From positions 1-8,865 of the forward strand of contig JAEURM010000066.1 of NCBI GenBank assembly GCA_016789245.1: DNA of 8,865 nt. The letters are read 5' to 3'. This stretch comes from Anaerolineales bacterium. Its GTDB lineage: Bacteria; Chloroflexota; Anaerolineae; Anaerolineales; UBA6663. The notes beneath the pieces were generated by a model. The model had not been told where the DNA came from. It made no database searches and saw nothing but the letters and a program-made list of their open reading frames with translations. Positions 1-5,795 of this stretch are shown piece by piece; the stretch's first letter is position 1; each line of letters starts with the position of its first letter. A program made the translations under genes and the position numbers.

Positions 1-2159
1 TAGCGGGTGGCTCTACCATTACGCAACAGGTGGCGCGGAATATGTTGCTGGACCCGGAAGAACGCGCCGAGCGTACACTGACGCGCAAACTGCGTGAAAG
101 CATTTTGGCGTGGCGGCTGGCGCAGGCGTATAGCAAAACTGAGATTTTGGAGCTGTATCTCAACCAAACGTATTACGGCCACTTGGCCTACGGCGTAGAA
201 ACAGCCGCACAAACTTTTTTTGGCAAGCGCGTGCAAGATTTAGATTTGGCCGAGGCCGCCCTGTTGGCCGGATTGCCCCAATCGCCCTCGCTGTATGATC
301 CACTGCTTTATCCCGAAGCGGCGCAAACGCGGCAGACCGTAGTTTTAGAGTTGATGGCTAAGCAAGGCTACATCACCGAAGAAGCCGCGCGGCTGGCGAA
401 AGATGAGACGCTTCAATTTGCCGCCACCGCCTTTCCGTTGGAGGCCCCGCACTTTGCCTTTTACGTGTGGAATTTGGTGGAGCAAAAATATGGGCCGGAA
501 GTGTTGTACTCCGGCCTCACCATCACCACCACGCTCGATTTAGATTTAACCCGCGCCGCCGAAAACATTATCCGCCGCCGCCTGCAAGAGATTGCCGATG
601 ACCGCAACGGCCCCGTCCACAACGCCACCAACGCCGCCCTCGTGGCGCTAGACCCGCACACCGGCCAAGTGCTGGCGTTGGTTGGCTCACCCGATTACGG
701 GGACGCTGAAATTGCGGGCGCTATCAACATGGCCCTCGCCCCGCGCCAGCCGGGCAGTGCTCTCAAACCCATTGCGTACGCGGCGGCGTTTTCGCCGGAG
801 TATTGCCAATTCTCTAATTTCCAATCCTCAGCTTCCAGAGCATTGGGAGAATTAGTGAATTGTCCGTGGACTCCCGCCACCACTCTCTTAGATGTGCGCA
901 CGGCGTTTGTAACCAAAGATGGCTACAGCTACGTGCCGCAGAATTATGACCGAGCCTTTCACGGGCCAGTGTTTGTGCGCGAGGCGCTGGCCGGGAGCCT
1001 AAACTTGCCCGCTGTGTTGACTCTGGAGCACATTGGCTTGCCTACATTTTTGCGCCTCGCCAGCCGCATGGGCCTCACCACGCTGGCCGATGCAGACCGT
1101 TTTGGTTTGGCGTTGGCGTTGGGCGGCGGTGAAGTGCGGCTTTTGGATTTAGTCAGCGCGTACGGCGTGTTTGCCACCAGCGGCTTACGCGTTCCACCCA
1201 GTGTGATTTTGCAGGTGAGTGATACGAATGGCCGTGTGATTGAAACTTGGCGGCCTGCCGTGGGCGAGCGCGTGTTGGATGACCGCGTGACATTTTTGAT
1301 TAGTGATATTTTGAGTGATAACGAAGCCCGCGCGCCCACCTTTGGCTTTAGTAGCATTTTGCAAATTGGCCGCCCCGCCGCCGTAAAAACCGGCACCACC
1401 ACCGATTTTAGAGATAACTGGACGGTGGGCTACACCCCAGAACTTGTTACGGGCGTGTGGGTGGGCAATGCAGATTTTTCGCCGATGGTGAACTTGAGCG
1501 GCGTGGCGGGCGCTGGCCCTATTTGGCATGATTTTATGCGCGCCGCCTTAGCTGGAAAGCCGGAGGTGGCCTTCACAGCGCCATCCGGCTTAACGCGGGC
1601 GGATGTGTGTGTGCCGAGCGGCCAACTGCCCACACCGCTGTGCCAACGGACGCGGAGTGAGTGGTTCTTGCAAGGCACGGTGCCCACGCAACCGGATACG
1701 TGGTACCAAACCATCACGCTAGATGCGCGCACGGGCCAACTGGCAGATGCCGCCACGCCGCCAGAGGCCGCCGTTTCGCAAGTGCTGTTAGTTCTGCCGC
1801 CTGCCGCTCGTGAGTGGGCTTTAGCCAGTGGTTTGCCACAACCGCCGGTTGAAAAATCCCAAAACTCAAATTTCCAAATCCCAATCAGCATTTCTTCCCC
1901 AGACCCGCAAACGGTGTATCAAATCTCGCCCCGCCTGCCACGCGAGAGCCAACGTGTGCCGTTTAGAATCATCACCAATCAACCAATAACTCAATTAGCG
2001 TTTCTTCTCAACGGTTCAGAAATTGCCACCCTCACCACCAGCCCGTTTGAAGTGTGGTGGCCGCTGGAAGCTGGCACTTACACGCTCACCGCGCGCGCCA
2101 CACTGGCTACCGGTGAAGTGATAGAAAGCGCGGCGGTGGCGTTTAGGGTTGAGCCGTAA
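1..2159 (+). CDS. pbpC: Penicillin-binding protein 1C-type transglycosylase/transpeptidase (5' end missing)
   Basis: Bifunctional peptidoglycan synthase that polymerises lipid II and cross-links stem peptides outside the membrane. The frame is open to the left edge (first whole codon at 3) and begins inside the GT51 motif GGSTITQQ, so the membrane anchor and first catalytic Glu lie outside the window; the GTG at 30 is internal. Further GT51 marks are YLNQTYYG, FFGK and LAGLPQSP, up to about base 300. The transpeptidase domain shows SALK (Ser codon 756-758), SLN (996-1004) and KTGTT (from 1386). The C-terminal beta domain (about 1890-2156) resembles BiPBP_C, typical of PBP1C, which supports this subtype over PBP1A. 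Two stretches look foreign to the family: an in-frame palindrome at 807-862 and a low-complexity linker at 1854-1886. The gene stops at TAA 2157-2159 and converges on the next gene. The family is secure; the exact subtype is slightly less so. Confidence 0.93.
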   Translation, partial: AGGSTITQQVARNMLLDPEERAERTLTRKLRESILAWRLAQAYSKTEILELYLNQTYYGHLAYGVETAAQTFFGKRVQDLDLAEAALLAGLPQSPSLYDPLLYPEAAQTRQTVVLELMAKQGYITEEAARLAKDETLQFAATAFPLEAPHFAFYVWNLVEQKYGPEVLYSGLTITTTLDLDLTRAAENIIRRRLQEIADDRNGPVHNATNAALVALDPHTGQVLALVGSPDYGDAEIAGAINMALAPRQPGSALKPIAYAAAFSPEYCQFSNFQSSASRALGELVNCPWTPATTLLDVRTAFVTKDGYSYVPQNYDRAFHGPVFVREALAGSLNLPAVLTLEHIGLPTFLRLASRMGLTTLADADRFGLALALGGGEVRLLDLVSAYGVFATSGLRVPPSVILQVSDTNGRVIETWRPAVGERVLDDRVTFLISDILSDNEARAPTFGFSSILQIGRPAAVKTGTTTDFRDNWTVGYTPELVTGVWVGNADFSPMVNLSGVAGAGPIWHDFMRAALAGKPEVAFTAPSGLTRADVCVPSGQLPTPLCQRTRSEWFLQGTVPTQPDTWYQTITLDARTGQLADAATPPEAAVSQVLLVLPPAAREWALASGLPQPPVEKSQNSNFQIPISISSPDPQTVYQISPRLPRESQRVPFRIITNQPITQLAFLLNGSEIATLTTSPFEVWWPLEAGTYTLTARATLATGEVIESAAVAFRVEP
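807..862. repeat. 56-nt imperfect palindrome inside the PBP gene
   Basis: The left arm 807-825 and the reverse complement of 842-862 match closely: CAATTC, one mismatch, CTAATT, then TCCAAT against CTCCCAAT. A short inner pairing CTC/GAG (827-829 with 838-840) extends the hairpin. It encodes about 19 residues between the SALK and SLN motifs, where E. coli PbpC has only a short loop. It looks like a palindromic element inserted in frame, comparable in principle to Rickettsia palindromic elements, though no relationship to those is claimed. Confidence 0.75.
1854..1886. repeat. Low-complexity AAATCCC/CAAATTTCC stretch in the PBP linker
   Basis: Short A/T/C-only words (AAATCCC, CTCAAATTTCC, AAATCCCAATC) follow one another and encode a Ser/Asn/Gln-rich linker between the transpeptidase region and the C-terminal BiPBP_C-like domain. 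The words resemble those in the intergenic gaps of this window, so the linker may derive from such a repeat. Confidence 0.5.
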
Positions 2160-2175
2160 AAGAGAATTGTGCGGT

Positions 2176-2299
2176 GTCACTGCGAGGCGGCCCTGCAACT
2201 GGTCCAAGTTCTGTCCTGTTGCCGCCGAAGCAGTCTCCTAACGCTGAAATGCCTCCAATTTTGGAGATTGCTTCACTCGCTTTGCTCGTTCGCAATGAC
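2176..2299. repeat. Intergenic palindromic element (GTCATTGCGAG / GAAGCAATCTCC type)
   Basis: The outer ends GTCACTGCGA (2176-2185) and TCGCAATGAC (2290-2299) pair at nine of ten positions. The inner arms GAAGCAGTCTCC (2227-2238) and GGAGATTGCTTC (2263-2274) pair at eleven of twelve. A competing small hairpin CTCCAA/TTGGAG lies at 2253-2266. The right half is the sequence word of a widespread bacterial intergenic repeat (GTCATTGCGAGCGAAGC...GAAGCAATCTCC); the left half is diverged. It lies just after the PBP stop, so it could shape that transcript's 3' end. Confidence 0.75.
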
Positions 2300-2339
2300 T
2301 TTCGCTAAACCTATCCTCTAATCTCCCACTCCTCACGTC

Positions 2340-2374
2340 AACAAAAAAGCGGCGCAAGCCGCAGGCCACGCCGC
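2340..2374 (-). terminator. Rho-independent terminator of the peptidase gene
   Basis: Read on the minus strand, GCGGCG, a 14-nt loop and CGCCGC are followed by six T. It lies about 30 bases past the peptidase stop. It matches the terminator at 3637-3671 at 34 of 35 positions (the difference is 2358 against 3655). Confidence 0.85.
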
Positions 2375-2406
2375 CTCAATTCGTAATTATTCACTCCTAA
2401 ATCAAC

Positions 2407-3540
2407 TCAAGCGCGGCGCACAAACCAGGCGGCCACAAACCCTTCGGTTCCTTGCAAATCGCGCACCTGCAACCATTGGCCGTTAGCCCCAATCTTAGTG
2501 GCGGCAGAGCCAGCCTCGATGACGAGCAATTCGGCATTGGCGGCCAGGAGCTTGAGTTGAGTATCGTTGGCCACACGCGGGGCGCGGCGCAAAACTACAC
2601 CATCGGCGGTGGTGCGCACCACCAGGGCTGAGGGCGCATCGGCGCGTGGCCCGGTCACTGCCGGACGCGGCCCCAGGGCGGGCGCTTCGGCCGCCGTCAC
2701 CAGCCAAGCGGCTACAAAACCCTCCCGGCCTTCCACATCCCGCACTTTCAGCCAGCTACCCTGTGCTCCCAGTTTGGGCCGAGCTTCGGCGGCTGGCTCC
2801 ACCACGCGCAAACGGGCTTGCGCGGCATAACGCCGCACCACGTTGTTTTCGTTGATGAGCGGTTGGGAGCGCAAAGTGAGTTGATCTACCAAGGCCACTA
2901 CTACCAACTCCGAACCAGCGGGTGCGCTGGTGCTGGTGGCCGGTGCGCGAGTGACTGGCGGTTGGACGGGCTGAACTGGTTGAGCGGGTTTGGGTGCTGG
3001 GGCGCTAGTCGTGCCGGCACCTTCTATCCAAATCACTCGGTTGATAATCTCAGCCGGAGTGCCTGCAAAGCCATACTTCTGTGAAAGCGTTTGATCAGAG
3101 CGCGGGCCGCGCCACGGGTCACGGATAAGGTAATCGCCGCCCTGTTTGCCGTAGATAACGATCCAGTGATCCTGCACGCCGGGGTCAGGCGAGTAATCCA
3201 CCAGCACAATGACGGGCCGGCTAGCCGCTAGGGTGGCATCAATATCGGCCAGTGGCGCGGGCACATCCCGGCATTCAACATTGCGAGCCACGCGCAGGCC
3301 GGGCACCGCCGCGCCAATCTGGTGGGCGCGCACCCACGGCCCCTGAAAGGCTTGCACGGCCTTCATCTTCTCGTTCAAGGTGGCGGGAGTCTCATCGGCC
3401 CCCAACGCGTTGGCCGTCATGGCTAAACTAGTGAGCAGGCAACCAAACTTGCCAATGGTGCTATTGCCATCAGTGGCAAAGCCAAGCAAATCGTTTTGCC
3501 AGCGCGGGTCATTTTGATAGAGGGTTAGTTCACCGGGCAT
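2407..3540 (-). CDS. C39-like cysteine peptidase with two bacterial SH3 domains
   Basis: A predicted papain-fold cysteine peptidase of the Peptidase_C39_2 type. Residues 1-175 carry the likely triad Cys34 (in FGCLLTSLAM), His125 (in DHWIVIYG) and Asp141 (in YLIRDPW). A Pro/Ala/Thr linker (about 176-208) leads to two SH3-like domains (about 211-282 and 305-376) that share WLxVRDxxGxEGFVAAW, so they arose by duplication. SH3 repeats of this kind usually bind cell wall or peptide, which suggests a wall or surface substrate. The start is fixed: AGGAG (3550-3554) lies 9 nt upstream, and an in-frame TAG (3553-3555) excludes a longer N-terminus. The protein begins without a signal peptide or membrane segment, which is odd for a wall-directed enzyme. 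An intracellular, lysis-released or lysin-like role is possible. It appears monocistronic with its own terminator. Confidence 0.85.
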   Translation of the reverse strand: MPGELTLYQNDPRWQNDLLGFATDGNSTIGKFGCLLTSLAMTANALGADETPATLNEKMKAVQAFQGPWVRAHQIGAAVPGLRVARNVECRDVPAPLADIDATLAASRPVIVLVDYSPDPGVQDHWIVIYGKQGGDYLIRDPWRGPRSDQTLSQKYGFAGTPAEIINRVIWIEGAGTTSAPAPKPAQPVQPVQPPVTRAPATSTSAPAGSELVVVALVDQLTLRSQPLINENNVVRRYAAQARLRVVEPAAEARPKLGAQGSWLKVRDVEGREGFVAAWLVTAAEAPALGPRPAVTGPRADAPSALVVRTTADGVVLRRAPRVANDTQLKLLAANAELLVIEAGSAATKIGANGQWLQVRDLQGTEGFVAAWFVRRA

Positions 3541-3700
3541 TGTTGTTAACTCCTAAATATATATTGGTTGTCAGGCTGAGTATCTCATACGTTTGGCCGC
3601 GCCCGCCATTGATGGGGTTAGCAAGGGGGCGGTGGTAACAAAAAAGCGGCGCAACCCGCAGGCCACGCCGCTTTACTTTCTAATCCCTCGTCCCTAATCC
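3541..3700. other. Intergenic region between trpB2 and the peptidase gene
   Basis: Holds the trpB2 terminator, the pyrimidine-rich repeat reaching the trpB2 stop, and the peptidase gene's leader with AGGAG at 3550-3554. An AT-rich TATATATT stretch just upstream of that ribosome binding site could be a -10 box, but I see no convincing -35 hexamer, so no promoter is called. Confidence 0.5.
3637..3671 (-). terminator. Rho-independent terminator of the doxX-trpB2 unit
   Basis: On the minus strand a GCGGCG/CGCCGC stem with a 14-nt loop is followed by six T, 30 bases after the trpB2 stop. It is a near-perfect copy of the terminator at 2340-2374. Confidence 0.85.
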
Positions 3701-3704
3701 CTAA
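3680..3704. repeat. CTAATCCCTCGTCCCTAATCC-like repeat touching the trpB2 stop codon
   Basis: Two CTAATCCCT words joined by CGTCC. The last bases (3701-3703) supply the minus-strand TAG stop of trpB2. It resembles the pyrimidine-rich words at 811-827, 1854-1886 and 2314-2334. Confidence 0.45.
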
Positions 3705-5068
3705 AAAGCCACCTGTGGCAAATCCTTCATGGCCTCAGCCACTTTTTCCGCCGGGTAATCGTAATCTTCCAGTTTGCCGCTGTGGTAGGCCTCATACGCG
3801 CTCATATCAAAATGGCCGTGCCCGCATAAATTGAAGGCGATGACTTTCTTAGTGCCATCACGCTTGCAGGCCAGCGCTTCATCAATGGCCGCGCGCACGG
3901 CATGGTTAGCTTCCGGCGCGGGGATGATGCCCTCCGCTTTGGCAAAGGTGATGCCGGCTTCAAACGTATCGAGCTGATTCACCGCCCGCGCTTCCACATC
4001 ACCATTGTTCACCAACGCGCTGACGAGCGGGGACATACCGTGATAGCGCAAGCCGCCCGCGTGAATGCTGGGCGGCATAAAGCCGTGGCCGAGCGTGTGC
4101 ATCTTCACCACCGGCGCCATCTTGGCCGTATCGCCGTAATCAAAGGTGTATGTGCCTTTGGTGAGCGAGGGGCAGGAGGCCGGTTCCACAGCAATCACGC
4201 GCGTCTTTTGGCCGTTGGTGAAGTTTTGATGCAAGAACGGGAAGGTGAAGCCCGCAAAGTTAGAGCCGCCGCCCGCGCACCCAATCACAATATCCGGGTA
4301 CTCACCGGCCAGCGCCATTTGCTCCAGCGCCTCCAAACCGATGACGGTTTGATGCATGAGCACATGGTTGAGCACTGAGCCGAGCGCGTACTTCTTCGCG
4401 CCGCCGCTAGTGGCCGCCGCTTCCACCGCTTCGGAGATAGCAATGCCCAACGAGCCGGTATTGCTTGGGTCTTGAGAAATTAAAGCGCGGCCAAACTGCG
4501 TGCGGTCTGTGGGGCTGGCGTACACTTGCGCGCCAAAGTTTTCCATGATGATGCGGCGGTATGGCTTTTGCTGGAAGGAAATTTTCACCATGTACACTTC
4601 CAAATCAATGCCAAACATATTGCAGGCCATAGAAAGGGCACTGCCCCATTGCCCCGCGCCCGTTTCGGTGGTGAGCGCCTTAGTGCCGGCTTCTTTATTG
4701 AAGTAGGCCTGCGCCACCGCCGTGTTGGGTTTGTGGGAGCCAACCGGGCTAACGCCTTCATATTTGTAGTAAATGTGGGCGGGCGTATCCAGCGCCTTCT
4801 CCAAATTGATGGCGCGGAACATGGGCGTGGGCCGCCACAGTTTATACACTTCGCGCACTGGCTCTGGAATTTCAATCCACCGGTCACCGCTAATCTCTTG
4901 CATGATTAAGTTCATGGGGAAGAGCACGCCGAGAAAATCCGGCGTTACGGGTTCAAGCGTGCCCGGGTGCAGAACGGGTTGCGGCGGCACGGGCATATCG
5001 GCATTGATGTTGTACCAAGCCTTGGGGAGTTTGCTCTCATCAAGCAAGAACTTGCGTTGAGTGCTCAT
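3701..5068 (-). CDS. trpB: TrpB2-type tryptophan synthase beta chain
   Basis: PLP-dependent enzyme predicted to condense indole with L-serine to give L-tryptophan; some TrpB2 enzymes prefer O-phosphoserine. At 455 residues, with a long N-terminal extension, it fits TrpB2 (TIGR01415-like) rather than the roughly 400-residue TrpB1. Visible marks are RPTPMFRA (79-86), [18 protein letters not shown] (99-116) with PLP lysine Lys113, TETGAGQWG (134-142) with the catalytic Glu135, and the phosphate-binding loop GCAGGGSN (263-270). The start ATG has AAGGAA (5076-5081 on the complement) 7 nt upstream. No trpA is nearby, which is usual for TrpB2 and points to indole salvage or a stand-alone role. It follows the DoxX-like gene on the same strand after a 66-base gap and ends at the terminator at 3637-3671. 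The family is secure; the physiological substrate is inferred. Confidence 0.95.
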   Translation of the reverse strand: MSTQRKFLLDESKLPKAWYNINADMPVPPQPVLHPGTLEPVTPDFLGVLFPMNLIMQEISGDRWIEIPEPVREVYKLWRPTPMFRAINLEKALDTPAHIYYKYEGVSPVGSHKPNTAVAQAYFNKEAGTKALTTETGAGQWGSALSMACNMFGIDLEVYMVKISFQQKPYRRIIMENFGAQVYASPTDRTQFGRALISQDPSNTGSLGIAISEAVEAAATSGGAKKYALGSVLNHVLMHQTVIGLEALEQMALAGEYPDIVIGCAGGGSNFAGFTFPFLHQNFTNGQKTRVIAVEPASCPSLTKGTYTFDYGDTAKMAPVVKMHTLGHGFMPPSIHAGGLRYHGMSPLVSALVNNGDVEARAVNQLDTFEAGITFAKAEGIIPAPEANHAVRAAIDEALACKRDGTKKVIAFNLCGHGHFDMSAYEAYHSGKLEDYDYPAEKVAEAMKDLPQVAF

Positions 5069-5091
5069 GCTAGTGTTCCTTGTTTTGTGGA

Positions 5092-5115
5092 GTGAGATGC
5101 TCTGAATTATCTCAC
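5092..5115 (-). other. Small inverted repeat between doxX and trpB2
   Basis: GTGAGAT (5092-5098) and ATCTCAC (5109-5115) are perfect 7-bp arms around a 10-nt loop, 24 bases before the trpB2 start on the minus strand. There is no T-run after it, so it is not a standard terminator. It could be a processing or attenuation hairpin, or chance. Confidence 0.3.
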
Positions 5116-5134
5116 GAAGCGCATTCAGCGAAAA

Positions 5135-5626
5135 TCATCCGTACAACTTTTCTGGGTCCGCTACCAAGTTGCCGCCGCGCACGGTAGCGCCCAGCACAAT
5201 GGCGGCCGTCACCAGCACAATGTTTTTGATGATGTACTGGCCCTCCAACGTGGGCGCGTAAGGAAAGCGCGTGAATGTTTCTGCCGGAAAGAAGAACAGC
5301 GGCGTGATGGTGCCCAACATTTGCGCAAACAGCAGGAGCAGAGTGGCCCGCATGAATAAGCCCGTCATCAAACCTAAACCAATTAAGCACTCCCACGCCG
5401 CTAACACTGGAATGCTCACACTGAGCGGCATCAGGCCAAAGGTGAGCATATCAATCGTGCGGGTGGCTAAATCTTGCGCGGGGCTGAGGCCGGGGAAAAA
5501 CTTGAGCACGCCAAACCAAAAGAACACCACGCCCAAACTTACGCGCAGGGCTACCACTCCATACCGCGCCATCCACCGCGTGAGTTTAATATCCATGGCC
5601 GTTATCCCTTGCCAGATTTCATTCAT
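5135..5626 (-). CDS. DoxX-like integral membrane protein
   Basis: A 163-residue protein with about four predicted membrane helices (roughly 22-44, 66-90, 92-112 and 130-148), the size and topology of DoxX/DoxD-like proteins. The stretch ALRVSLGVVFFWFGVLKFFP (26-45) is the family's characteristic first helix with its FGxLKFFPG end, and EGQYIIKN (128-135) before the last helix also fits. Proteins of this superfamily have been linked to quinone- or thiol-dependent redox functions, but many members have no known role, so no substrate is assigned. The start ATG has AAGGA (5635-5639 on the complement) 8 nt upstream; an internal ATG at residue 11 is possible. It precedes trpB2 by 66 bases on the same strand and is probably co-transcribed. 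A 71-bp palindrome lies right upstream and would be in its leader if the promoter is beyond 5711. Confidence 0.82.
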   Translation of the reverse strand: MNEIWQGITAMDIKLTRWMARYGVVALRVSLGVVFFWFGVLKFFPGLSPAQDLATRTIDMLTFGLMPLSVSIPVLAAWECLIGLGLMTGLFMRATLLLLFAQMLGTITPLFFFPAETFTRFPYAPTLEGQYIIKNIVLVTAAIVLGATVRGGNLVADPEKLYG

Positions 5627-5640
5627 TATTGTTTTCCTTT

Positions 5641-5711
5641 ACCACGAAGGCGCTAAGGGCACTAAGTTCACTAAGCTTTGTGTAACTTGGTGTTCTTCGT
5701 GTTTTCGTGGT
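5641..5711. repeat. 71-bp palindromic repeat of the ACCACGAAG family
   Basis: Ends ACCACGAA (5641-5648) and TTCGTGGT (5704-5711) are perfect complements, centred on AAGCTT near 5673-5678. Over the first 28 positions of each arm 21 match, and most of the differences become G-U pairs in a plus-strand RNA. Internal CACTAAG-like units repeat every 9-10 bases. ACCACGAAGRCAC...TTCGTGGT repeats are common between genes in many environmental bacteria. It lies in the divergent doxX/SHMT gap. Confidence 0.75.
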
Positions 5712-5795
5712 TAAAAATATCGCAAAATAATGAGCGCAAACTATCGTTTCGGGCTATTATCTTGGTCATAGGTTCTTATCACGGAGTTGTGCCGT
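5712..5795. other. AT-rich part of the divergent doxX/SHMT intergenic region
   Basis: Promoters for both divergent genes are expected here. TATTAT at 5755-5760 could be a plus-strand -10 box, but no good -35 hexamer lies 16-18 bases upstream. GGAG at 5783-5786 is the ribosome binding site of the plus-strand gene. Confidence 0.35.

Larger units (their letters stand above)
2160..2406. other. Convergent intergenic region
   Basis: The gap between the PBP gene and the peptidase gene contains the palindromic element (2176-2299), a pyrimidine-rich CTCTAATCTCCC-like stretch (2314-2334) and the peptidase gene's terminator (2340-2374). I see no gene in it, and no clear U-tract terminator for the plus-strand PBP gene. 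Confidence 0.6.

Noticed and set aside
30..32. GTG as the true start of the PBP gene
   Set aside because: The frame continues upstream through GGSTITQQ, an internal GT51 motif, so the gene begins outside the window.
959..1891. Overlapping minus-strand open frames of 114 to 153 codons within the PBP gene
   Set aside because: They are antisense to well-conserved transpeptidase motifs, have no recognisable domain or ribosome site, and reflect the base composition of the real gene.
2176..2299. Insertion sequence or small RNA gene in the PBP/peptidase gap
   Set aside because: There is no transposase or clear promoter; a palindromic intergenic repeat explains the structure.
2567..3084. Plus-strand open frames opposite the peptidase SH3 domains
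   Set aside because: Low-complexity Arg/Ala/Pro-rich shadows of a gene with clear domains on the other strand.
3902..4378. Plus-strand 158-codon frame inside trpB2
   Set aside because: His/Arg-rich antisense translation of a conserved enzyme; no domain.
5787..5795. TTG start for the SHMT-like gene
   Set aside because: It begins directly after GGAG with no spacing, while ATG 5796 has a 9-nt spacing and is the better start.
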